From Pseudovibrio sp947494035 (GTDB taxonomy: Bacteria; Pseudomonadota; Alphaproteobacteria; Rhizobiales; Stappiaceae), in the NCBI GenBank assembly GCA_947494035.1, contig CANLTN010000023.1:1-64000 (forward strand): 64,000 nt of DNA. Reading direction: 5' to 3'. Shown here in pieces: positions 29,606 through 37,397 of this stretch. Positions within the stretch are counted from its first letter, which is position 1, and each line of letters starts with the position of its first letter. The position numbers and the translations under genes are program-made. The notes under the pieces are model-generated. The model searched no databases, had not been told where the DNA came from, and was given only the letters and a program-made list of their open reading frames with translations.

Positions 29606-30150
29606 AGACGTGCCTTCTTGTCCCTTGGTAAGGCCTCTGGATCATGGAGATAAACTGGAGATGTCACAGCCCGTCCCAAGCCGCGCTTCATCACGGGAAA
29701 CATTCTCCCTGTTGCCGCTGCCAGCGTTGCTGAAACCACCGCGCTACCACCGTAACGCTGGTCTATCTCACGGCGCAGTTCATCACGAGCCGCATCATCC
29801 TGGATAGCAGCAAGGGCAAACCGAAACCCAAGCCCAACATCACCCGCCTGTTTTGCGTTGCCTTGCCTGCAAGCGGCAAGTTTATCTTCGCTCACTCCCG
29901 CTTCGACGGCCTGCTTGACGATTAAGTCCGCGCATTGGCTACAGCCACCATCCAAAGTAGATGCCAGCATTGCGCCTGCCCAGATGTCGCCCGCTTCCTT
30001 TGGCCCACGATACTGCGATAATAATGGCAAAAACGCGATACCTAGCCCCACGGACGTGGATGTATCTACAAGCCTATGCATATACTGATTGTCGTAGTCG
30101 TAGCGCTTGGAAAACTTTCTCAAGCCGCTATGGATGATCCTCTTCAGCAT
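29602..30150 (-). CDS. Carboxymuconolactone decarboxylase-like (AhpD fold) partner of ECF41
   Basis: A 182-residue protein with the CMD/AhpD-like core DGGCSQCADLIVKQAVEAGV, including a redox-type C-x-x-C. ECF41 sigma genes are typically beside a carboxymuconolactone decarboxylase, oxidoreductase or epimerase, and this gene fits that rule. The start at 30150 is chosen for its GGGAGA ribosome site; a longer reading from 30219 would overlap the upstream membrane gene. Substrate unknown; peroxide or thiol chemistry is plausible. Confidence 0.8.
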   Translation of the reverse strand: MLKRIIHSGLRKFSKRYDYDNQYMHRLVDTSTSVGLGIAFLPLLSQYRGPKEAGDIWAGAMLASTLDGGCSQCADLIVKQAVEAGVSEDKLAACRQGNAKQAGDVGLGFRFALAAIQDDAARDELRREIDQRYGGSAVVSATLAAATGRMFPVMKRGLGRAVTSPVYLHDPEALPRDKKARL

Positions 30151-30184
30151 CAACTTTCTCCCTAATACTCTGTAACTAAAAGTT

Positions 30185-30571
30185 CTATTGTGGCGTTTTA
30201 GCGTGCTGATTTTTTGCAAGGAGAAGGAGGCCTATCCACGCTGGCAGCTGGATTGCAGCAAGGTTTGCAAAAGCAACCCAGTCCACAGGAGCCCCACGTT
30301 CAACCCAAACGTAAACATGAAATAAAGCATGCAAAACCGGCCAGCTAAGCCCTAGGAATATGCAGGTCCGATTGCTACTCCGCGCGCCCCACATTGCTGC
30401 AGCACCGCTGATCATATAAATAAGAGCAATATCAATGATGAAGTGCCAGTTATAGGGGCCCGTCATACTGACACCGGGAGTCACCTGATACCAGTTTTCT
30501 GGTGCAGCCAACATGATCAGCCCGTTCACGAAATAAAAAGCCCCAATTAAAAGAAGCAAGATGCGCGTCAT
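30185..30571 (-). CDS. Four-helix membrane protein, first gene of the ECF41 operon
   Basis: A 128-residue protein with four predicted membrane helices (about residues 3-22, 40-60, 68-88 and 99-118) and a DoxX-like layout. No catalytic motif is visible. The start at 30571 (MTRILLL) follows the ECF41 promoter by about 37 bases. It is the first gene of a unit continuing into the CMD-like and sigma genes. Function unknown. Confidence 0.7.
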   Translation of the reverse strand: MTRILLLLIGAFYFVNGLIMLAAPENWYQVTPGVSMTGPYNWHFIIDIALIYMISGAAAMWGARSSNRTCIFLGLSWPVLHALFHVYVWVERGAPVDWVAFANLAAIQLPAWIGLLLLAKNQHAKTPQ

Positions 30572-30607
30572 ACCATTCCCCGTTGTTAAGCCACTGTTAC
30601 TCTTAAA

Positions 30608-30634
30608 GACGAGACAGGCTTTGGGTCTGTGACA
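30608..30634 (-). promoter_or_regulatory. ECF41-type promoter
   Basis: On the minus strand the -35 element TGTCACA (30634-30628) is separated by exactly 16 bases from the -10 element CGTC (30611-30608). This is the published consensus for ECF41 sigma factors, found upstream of the operon that encodes one. Transcription should begin around 30600. Confidence 0.9.
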
Positions 30635-30945
30635 GAGCACCATTATTCAATGGGCATCGGGATATAATATAATGAAGCACGCTTTCGAGGAAAATTTGCT
30701 CCTGCGCCTCCCCCCTCTGGCGCAAGCATGTGGGTTCTCACAAGGCGTGAAAAACAAATCAAACTCTCGGCAACAGAAATTCCCGCACGCACTTTAAACG
30801 TTCATGCAGATAGAGTTTTCCGCAAAACGCACCAAGCAGGAACTCTAGGGGGCGTCAAATTTAAGGAAAGAACTCAGCGTCAAACTGTTCCAGATCAGGC
30901 GATCTAAATTATTGACCAAATTGGGAAATCTGAATTTGAAGAAGG

Positions 30946-30966
30946 ATGGCGGACACGGAGAGATTC
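30946..30966. repeat. Distal attachment site (att) of the island
   Basis: Fifteen identical bases plus five more after one mismatch, shared with the 3' end of tRNA-Ser at 63566-63586. The rest of the tRNA is absent here, as expected for the displaced copy. Confidence 0.85.
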
Positions 30967-31062
30967 ACAGTTGGCTTTACAGAATTGTCTACTGAACGAA
31001 AAATGTCATTAATATCAAGCCATAAAACAGCGGAAGTTACATATTTAGGTTTTGAAGGTTCT

Positions 31063-31088
31063 ACAAAATGTGCCACAAAATGTGTCAC
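31063..31088 (+). repeat. Candidate integrase arm-binding repeats, left end
   Basis: Two tandem 12-bp units ACAAAATGTGYC, starting at 31063 and 31075, followed by ACAG. The same unit occurs in the same orientation near the right end at 63451-63484. Confidence 0.6.
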
Positions 31089-31257
31089 AGCCTACCGAAA
31101 AGAGTACATAGGAAGTTCCCATCTCAAACGGGTTTATTGTGAACGTTGAGTTAAGCGCTGGCTCTTGAGTTAATGAGCTTCTATGCGTACCCAGCATCAA
31201 ACGGCGGCATCCATTTGCGGACGATATTTCCGCTGCTGGTGATTGCAAATTCCCATA

Positions 31258-32096
31258 GGGCTCGGACCCATAAAAGAATTTGGCATTTGGATTGACCTAT
31301 GATTCAAGCTGCTCCAGCAGGAGAGTATTATGTCAGGTTCTCACTTTTGGCTTTTGCAAGAGCAGTTTGATCAGATACAGCCACACCTTCCAACAGACAC
31401 ACGGGGTAAACCTCGGGTGGATGAGCGCCGTGTTATCAGTGGTATTATTCATGTCCTGAAATCCGGGTGCCGTTGGGTTGATGCTCCCGAGATTTATGGC
31501 CCTAGAAAGACGCTTTACAATCGGTTCGTGCGTTGGTCTGAAAAAGGTGGTTGGGAAGAGTTGTTTACAGTTTTGGCGAATGCCGGCGGACCTCCGGTGT
31601 ATGCCATGATCGACAGTTCGGCCGTTAAAGCGCACCGCTCTTCTGCTGGCGGAAAAGGGGGGAGAAAGCGCAAGCCATAGGTCGATCACGCGGTGGCCGG
31701 ACAACCAAGATCCATGCTTTAACTGATGCGGCCTGCCGTCCCCTTGGTTTTCTGCTCACAGGTGGACAAGTGGCAGACTGCGTCGCCGCAACGCGGTTGC
31801 TGGAAGACCTTCCCAAATGTCGCATGCTGCACGCGGACAAGGCTTATGCCAGTGATGCTTTACGTAAGCAAATCCAAGAGCGTGGCGCAGTCCCAAACAT
31901 CCCGCCAAGAGCCAACCGAAAATGGAAAAACTGTTCTCGCCAGTTCTTTATAATGCCCGCAATGCCATTGAACGCATGTTTTGCAGGGTCAAGGACTTCC
32001 GCAGGATCGCAACCAGATATGATCGCTACGCCAGAGACTTCCTGTCCGCACTCTGTCTGGTCGCGGCTATTTTCTACTGGTTGTGAGTCTGGACCC
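31258..32096 (+). mobile_element. IS5-family (IS427-group-like) insertion sequence, degenerate
   Basis: About 839 bp. Imperfect inverted ends (GGGCTCGGACCCA at left, the complement of GGGTCCAGACTCA at right; 9 of 13 match) are flanked by TA on both sides. It contains one transposase split over three frames. Related end sequence occurs inverted after the autotransporter at 35358. Confidence 0.75.
31330..32086 (+). pseudogene. IS5-family transposase, two frame changes
   Basis: DDE transposase of the IS427 type. The first frame (LLQEQFDQIQPHLPTDTRG to IDSSAVKAHRSSAGGKGG) stops after a run AAAAGGGGGG near 31660, where a -1 shift continues as KAQAIGRSRGGRTTKIHALTD; such slippage is a normal control device in this group. 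A second change near 31937 (one T missing) is needed to reach NARNAIERMFCRVKDFRRIA and the end at FYWL. The second shift is probably a real inactivating deletion. Confidence 0.8.
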
Positions 32097-32322
32097 TAGG
32101 GCGCATACAGACCTTCTGGGGAGAGCTACAGGCTCATAAGCCACAGACTATGTCCTAACAATACTATCCAGTGTAATTGGATGTGGCATATTATACTTAG
32201 TTGCAACAATAATACACAGCGCAAATATATAACTCAGATGTATATGCCTATCACTAATACTTATTTATAAAATAACTACCAATGTGAGTACTGCGTTAAT
32301 CGTCAAATATAGGTGGTCTTTG

Positions 32323-35300
32323 ATGTTCAGAAAGCCGGTTACTCGCACAAATTATCTATGCAGTATGGTTTTGGCCATTATTTCTATTGTGGCCGTGACA
32401 TTGGTGGGAACCTCCGCTCCTGTCAGTGCACAGACTGTGATAAGCGCCCCTCAGAATACTCCTGTCACTCTAGGTGCAGACGGTACAGTTACGGTCACCG
32501 ACACCGGCAGCATCACAGTTAATAATCCCGACACCGTTGCCATTGATTCCGGTGGCTTTAACAGTGAGGTCACCCTATTTGGCCCGGTCTCAGTAACCAA
32601 CAATGTACCCGCACCCTCCGTGAATACCATTTTACAAGAGGGAGATGCGTTCAACACTCTCATTGTGCGTCAGGGAGGAGACATTTCTGCAAGTGATACC
32701 ACAAATGCTGCGAATGTAAGAGGCGTGTACCAAAACGATCTCACTGCCACCCATACGGTTGATCTGGAAAACGCGCAAATCACTGTGACTTCCACTAGTG
32801 CGACAACCCGTGGAATTGAGCAAATCGGTGGAACGGGCGCCACCTTGGTCCAGTTTGGTTCAAATGGTCGATTATCCGTTACCGGGCAGACAGGGGCGAC
32901 CATTGGCGTATTGCAGGTAACTGGCAGCAGTAACGCAACCAGCACCTTTGGAACAGGCACGCGCATAGACGTAGAGACGACTGGTCCTCTTGCTGGAACC
33001 TTTCAGGCTTCCGTTAGTGGAGATCTGACAACCGTATTTGGGGCTAATTCCCAGATGAATGTCACGAACACGGGTCTAACTCTCCAAGGATCGACTGCTA
33101 TCACTCAACTAACAACCTCTGGAATTGCCAGTACAGCCCTCGGGTCGGGTGTCCATATCATCAGTTCTGGAAGCACTTTCGCACAAGGCGTATTCCAACG
33201 ATCATTAGACAACAGTTTTATTTTAGGAGAAAACTCCAGCATTACTGCTGAAGCCGAAGGTGTAGGGCGCGGTCTCCGACAAACCAACTTCTCATCCACG
33301 ACAAACAGTGCCTTCATCCATTCCAATAGCCGCATAAGCGTTACCGCAGGGACAGATGCCTTTGGCATACAGCAGGAGACTGATACAGGCACAAACACTA
33401 TCCAGTCCGGTTCCAATGGGCAAATAAGCATATTCGCGGATACAGAAGCTTTCGGAATAGAACAAACTAATGACACTGGTGACAGTCATGCCGTGTTTGG
33501 ATCAGGCACAAAAATAAACGTATTTTCCGCTACGTTTGACGCTTTTGCACTCTCACAAAGGCACACCACCAGTGGTGATTTAACGAGTGTATTTGGCACA
33601 GGTGCACGAATTACTGTTGGTGGAAACGAGGCGAAATTTATCAATCAACGTACTCCAGACGGATCTGCCAGTACAAATATTGGAGCGGGTGCACGGATTA
33701 ACGTTACAGGTGATGCGGTTGCAATAGCTGTTGATCAAGTTTCAGATGCCAACACATTTATTTTAGGCGAAAATTCCGTCATTAATGTTGAGGCAGGGAG
33801 CATTAGTTTCGGCCTATCACAGGATTCTCTCAACCCAACGGCCACAAACAAAATTATCATAGGCGCTAACAGCCGCATAAACGTTTCAGGAGCGGGAGAT
33901 TCTTTCGGCATTGCTTCCGAGGCAGATGGAGCCTTATCTTCATCCATAATAGTGAACAAGGGAGCCGAGATCAATGCTTCAGGGGATAGAGGCACCGGCA
34001 TTGATACCTTCGGAGATAATTTCAATATTCAAAACAACGGCCGGATAACAGCCACCTCAACCAATGCCACCCAGCGCTCTTATGGCATTCGGACGTCCGG
34101 GGAGGGCAACAGCATTGTGAACCACGGCACCGTGTTTGCCGATCTGGCAGAGGACAGCTACGCCCTCCTGATGACTGGCAATAACAATATGCTGTCACTG
34201 CTCACTTACCCTGTCATTCAGGGGCAGATCTCCTTCAGTAATGAAAGCGGCAGCGGGTTCGGGACAGGCAATACCCTGCTCGTTGGCAGTGGCTTCGACG
34301 CGGTGTTTACGGTTGGAGCTAATCCGGACGAGCTTACCGTTTTAGGGCAGGGCCAACCCCTGTTTGTCAACCAGAGCGGCATCAACCAGTTGCAGGTCAT
34401 CTCCATGAGCTCGCAAGACCTGTTCAGAACCTCAAGCAGCCGTATGGCCAACGATTTGGTGCGTTTTGTGCATCAGCACATCAACACACGCGCCATCCAG
34501 AACCGCACGTTCCTCTATCAGGATAACGGGCTGCTTCAGGATTTCTGGTTTGATGCCAGCGGCTTTGGCCAGCACAGCACCAGCGGGGCCAACTACTCCC
34601 ACGCACTGGGCGCCTTCACCATCGGCTACGACCGGGCTTTTGAAGACAATGGTCTGGGTGGCATTTATGGCGGCTACTCAATAGGTTCTGTCACCACGGA
34701 AGCTTCCACATGGGATAACACCCTGCAGGCGGCTTATGCGGGGATCTATTACGACCGCAGTTTTAACCGTATTCTGACCGGCCTAAACTTACTGGGCGCC
34801 GTAACCTGGGATGATACCAAACGCCGGTATCTCGACAACACGGTTGCGGGCGGAATTGTCACCGGGCGCAACAGCGGCAACGGCTTTTTGATCTCACCAG
34901 AGCTGACTGCCGGATATGAGATGCAGTACCGCGATATTCTGGTCATCCCCTCCATCAGCGGGCGCTACACCTACTTCCATCAGGACAGTTACAGCGAGGG
35001 TGGCCCCCACGGCCTGAGCCTGTCCGACCTAAACCGCCAGCAGATCAACATCCGGCTAGAAGTGGCAGGTGTGGGCTTTAACACATTCAACCAGATGAGC
35101 GATCGCTGGAACACTGCCCTGCGCGGTGGTCTGGATATCTACGCCAACTGGGGCGACGATGTTGATGCCGCGATTGGCCCCACACCTATCCCGTATCTTC
35201 AAGATGACAACGATGCCGGTGTGCGCCCCTTCATCGGGGCAGACGTTGAGTTCAGCCTCAACGAGCGCGCCAAACTCGACTTCGGCGCAGAAGGTGCCTA

Positions 35301-35358
35301 CGACACAATCAATGCCGTCTTCGGCAGCATCAACGCTGGCTTCTCGGTCTTGTTCTAG
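32323..35358 (+). CDS. Autotransporter (type Va) with repeated beta-helix passenger
   Basis: Outer-membrane protein of about 1011 residues. The start at 32323 (MFRKPVTR) has AGGTGG before it; an upstream in-frame ATG at 32284 lacks a ribosome site. A long signal peptide ends near SAQT. The passenger is a beta-helix made of many Ser/Thr/Asn-rich units like GANSRINVSG followed about ten residues later by FGI-Q. The C-terminal barrel (about the last 270 residues, from QDNGLLQDFWFDASGFGQH) ends in Phe. No protease triad was seen; adhesion is the likely role. The stop codon TAG is formed across the junction with an IS end. Confidence 0.88.
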   Translation: MFRKPVTRTNYLCSMVLAIISIVAVTLVGTSAPVSAQTVISAPQNTPVTLGADGTVTVTDTGSITVNNPDTVAIDSGGFNSEVTLFGPVSVTNNVPAPSVNTILQEGDAFNTLIVRQGGDISASDTTNAANVRGVYQNDLTATHTVDLENAQITVTSTSATTRGIEQIGGTGATLVQFGSNGRLSVTGQTGATIGVLQVTGSSNATSTFGTGTRIDVETTGPLAGTFQASVSGDLTTVFGANSQMNVTNTGLTLQGSTAITQLTTSGIASTALGSGVHIISSGSTFAQGVFQRSLDNSFILGENSSITAEAEGVGRGLRQTNFSSTTNSAFIHSNSRISVTAGTDAFGIQQETDTGTNTIQSGSNGQISIFADTEAFGIEQTNDTGDSHAVFGSGTKINVFSATFDAFALSQRHTTSGDLTSVFGTGARITVGGNEAKFINQRTPDGSASTNIGAGARINVTGDAVAIAVDQVSDANTFILGENSVINVEAGSISFGLSQDSLNPTATNKIIIGANSRINVSGAGDSFGIASEADGALSSSIIVNKGAEINASGDRGTGIDTFGDNFNIQNNGRITATSTNATQRSYGIRTSGEGNSIVNHGTVFADLAEDSYALLMTGNNNMLSLLTYPVIQGQISFSNESGSGFGTGNTLLVGSGFDAVFTVGANPDELTVLGQGQPLFVNQSGINQLQVISMSSQDLFRTSSSRMANDLVRFVHQHINTRAIQNRTFLYQDNGLLQDFWFDASGFGQHSTSGANYSHALGAFTIGYDRAFEDNGLGGIYGGYSIGSVTTEASTWDNTLQAAYAGIYYDRSFNRILTGLNLLGAVTWDDTKRRYLDNTVAGGIVTGRNSGNGFLISPELTAGYEMQYRDILVIPSISGRYTYFHQDSYSEGGPHGLSLSDLNRQQINIRLEVAGVGFNTFNQMSDRWNTALRGGLDIYANWGDDVDAAIGPTPIPYLQDDNDAGVRPFIGADVEFSLNERAKLDFGAEGAYDTINAVFGSINAGFSVLF

Positions 35359-35453
35359 GGCGCAGACTCATAACCAGGAGCAAATAGCCGGCACCAGACA
35401 GGGTCCGGAAAGGAAGTTTCTGGCATTGCGATCATATCTGATTGCGATCCTGC
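35358..35453 (-). mobile_element. Fragment of an IS427-type element (3' end of transposase), inverted
   Basis: About 96 bases on the minus strand match the 3' end of the transposase at 31258-32096 (roughly 80 percent by eye), including the terminal repeat GGGCGCAGACTCA. It is another member of the same IS group rather than the same copy. Confidence 0.7.
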
Positions 35454-35621
35454 AAAACTGTAAGGTTCACCCATCATGCAGACTGCAGCTCTCAATACTG
35501 CTTCGATGTTTATCAACGGATCTTGAAGAAACACAACACCACCCTTTCCATGAGCACCAAGGGCAACTGACCCCATCTGAAGCTTTCTGCAACCGATGCC
35601 TCAAAGATGCATCAGAGCCCT

Positions 35622-36053
35622 CTACATATTATGGCGTTGGTAGGTTATTCCGTTGGCTACTTGGAGTTCGCGGACGTAGCGGATGATGGAGGCGACCTCG
35701 TTTGGGGTGACTTGGGGCTGCTTGGGCATGTCTCCGAAAGGCCAGTGGTGGCGTGGAACGCCTTGTTTTGCGGCGCGGTAGAAGGCAGCGTCGTCATGAT
35801 GGCCAGGGTTGTAGACATTGTGCACCAATGGCGGACCGCTGTTGGTTCCGCTGGCGTTTATCCCATGGCAAGCTGCGCAGTTCTCGTTGAATACGATTTC
35901 TCCTGCGCGCGCATCACTTGAAAACGAAGGCACTTTGACCGCCACAGCTTGAGCACCTTCGTCGTTCTGAAAGGCCTTGAAGATCAAGGCACCTACCCCG
36001 AGCCCGAAAAAACCCATCACAAAAAATTTCGGTAAGTTCTCAGCAATTTTCAC
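35622..36053 (-). CDS. Membrane-anchored or secreted monohaem cytochrome c
   Basis: A 143-residue protein beginning at a GTG with GGAG upstream. One N-terminal hydrophobic helix (about residues 8-25) serves as export signal or anchor. The haem site is CAACH (about residue 59), and the methionine ligand is likely in the GDMPKQP segment. It is the third gene, on the minus strand, after the DsbD-like and propeller genes. Confidence 0.9.
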   Translation of the reverse strand: MKIAENLPKFFVMGFFGLGVGALIFKAFQNDEGAQAVAVKVPSFSSDARAGEIVFNENCAACHGINASGTNSGPPLVHNVYNPGHHDDAAFYRAAKQGVPRHHWPFGDMPKQPQVTPNEVASIIRYVRELQVANGITYQRHNM

Positions 36054-36140
36054 TTTACTACTCCGGTCTTAAAACGCGTCCCATTATCTGTGACGCGCTT
36101 GCGAGATCATTTGTTCCAATAATTTGGCAAGGTTGTGCAG

Positions 36141-37205
36141 TTACGGCAGACTGACCATTTGATGACCTTCACCCTCGATGGCAATTTGCTTTGAAACGCT
36201 CAGATCGTTGACGTCGACAGCCCAGACAACTGAATCCGCTCGTGAAGAAACCAGTGCGCTTCCGGTGCCCTGAACCATTGTGAGATGATAGGGCGCTGGG
36301 GAGAGCGTCTTTGACGATACCTCACCGGACTCCAGATCAATTGATGACAATCTGTCTTCATCGGTGACTGTTACAAGCATCTGCTCTCTGTCCGGAGTCA
36401 GACCGAGGCCGTGGATCTCGCCACCCACGTAGAATGTGCGTTGGATGTTCCCCGTCTTAAGGCTCAGCTCGATAACCTGTCCTTCGCTGGCATCAGCTAC
36501 GTATAGCAGGCCGGAAGGAAGATCAGTAATCATATGCTCAGGAGATGAGCCAGCAAGCAGGTTTCGTCTGACGATGCCTCGTTGCAAGTCTACTTCACTG
36601 ACAGTTCCGTTTCCAGCGTTGGAGACATAGACCACATCAGAGCCTTCACCAAAGGCCAGATAGTTTGGGTTGTCGCCGGTTGGAATGAAGCCTTCAACTT
36701 GAAAGTTGGAGAGGTTGACGATGGAGATACCGGTCCCCAGTAAATGTGTCGCAACGGCAAAGCGTTCATCTGGCGTGACAGCCACGTGGTGGACCGGTCC
36801 CGGCACTTCAATTTTACGCAGGACTTCCCCCGTATCACTCTTGATCAATGTAAGCAGGCTTTTGCTTTCTGTGGTCCCGCTCATTGATTTTTGGTTGGAG
36901 GACGGATGGTGCGCTGCATGGTCCTCTGCGGACACGCCAGCAGGCTTGCTCATCTGTGCCATGTCATCGCTCATCTCTGAGATACTTCCAGCAACAAGCA
37001 ATTGCTTCTTCGGGGCCAAGGCCAGACCGTGGACAGCTTCAGTCCCTTCAAAGCGATTGACGACAGATCCGCTTTTGAAATCAACCAATGACACCGTGTT
37101 CGCGCTACCTTCGGGTACATAGATTGTTTGTGCAGCAGAAATTTCGACAGTGGACATCAACGTTGTGGTGGCCACGAGCAAATGAAAGATAGCGTTGTTT
37201 TTCAT
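36141..37205 (-). CDS. Exported YncE/NHL-type beta-propeller protein with His/Met-rich loop
   Basis: A 354-residue periplasmic protein with a signal peptide (residues 1-26) and seven-bladed propeller repeats (NTVSLVDF, VVYVSNAGNGTVSEVDL, GLLYVADASEGQVIELSL). Between blades one and two, at about residues 78-110, there is an insertion with MSDDMAQMS and AEDHAAHHP and SMSG. It is rich in Met and His and looks able to bind copper. Relatives occur with metal-redox proteins. AGAG precedes the ATG. Confidence 0.85.
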   Translation of the reverse strand: MKNNAIFHLLVATTTLMSTVEISAAQTIYVPEGSANTVSLVDFKSGSVVNRFEGTEAVHGLALAPKKQLLVAGSISEMSDDMAQMSKPAGVSAEDHAAHHPSSNQKSMSGTTESKSLLTLIKSDTGEVLRKIEVPGPVHHVAVTPDERFAVATHLLGTGISIVNLSNFQVEGFIPTGDNPNYLAFGEGSDVVYVSNAGNGTVSEVDLQRGIVRRNLLAGSSPEHMITDLPSGLLYVADASEGQVIELSLKTGNIQRTFYVGGEIHGLGLTPDREQMLVTVTDEDRLSSIDLESGEVSSKTLSPAPYHLTMVQGTGSALVSSRADSVVWAVDVNDLSVSKQIAIEGEGHQMVSLP

Positions 37206-37286
37206 GGTGTTCTCTTTGATTTCCTAAGCTTGCGGACATTCAAGCCGGAACAATTGAAACCACAAAAGAATAAGGACATCACGAGC

Positions 37287-37329
37287 TGGTTTGTATCGGC
37301 AGGTAGCATTAGTCTTCATTGATACAAAC
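37287..37329. promoter_or_regulatory. Candidate operator upstream of the propeller gene
   Basis: Inverted repeat TTTGTATC (37290-37297) and GATACAAA (37321-37328). The first arm is part of TGGTTTGTA, which also occurs upstream of the response regulator at 53508-53516. It lies 85-125 bases before the propeller start. Confidence 0.45.
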
Positions 37330-37397
37330 GGCGACAAATCTCCGAAATTCAATTGATTGCAGGATGAGCTCATAGGTATTTTCCCAAAGCCGGATCA

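Noticed and set aside
30946..31149. 67-codon frame starting at the attachment site
   Set aside because: Crosses the att repeat and the arm repeats, which explain the sequence better.
32770..34000. Repeats considered as a CRISPR array
   Set aside because: Repeats are at protein level within one long frame, without exact DNA repeats or spacers.
35607..35921. 104-codon frame antisense to the small cytochrome c
   Set aside because: Mirror of the cytochrome gene, which has the haem motif and a ribosome site.
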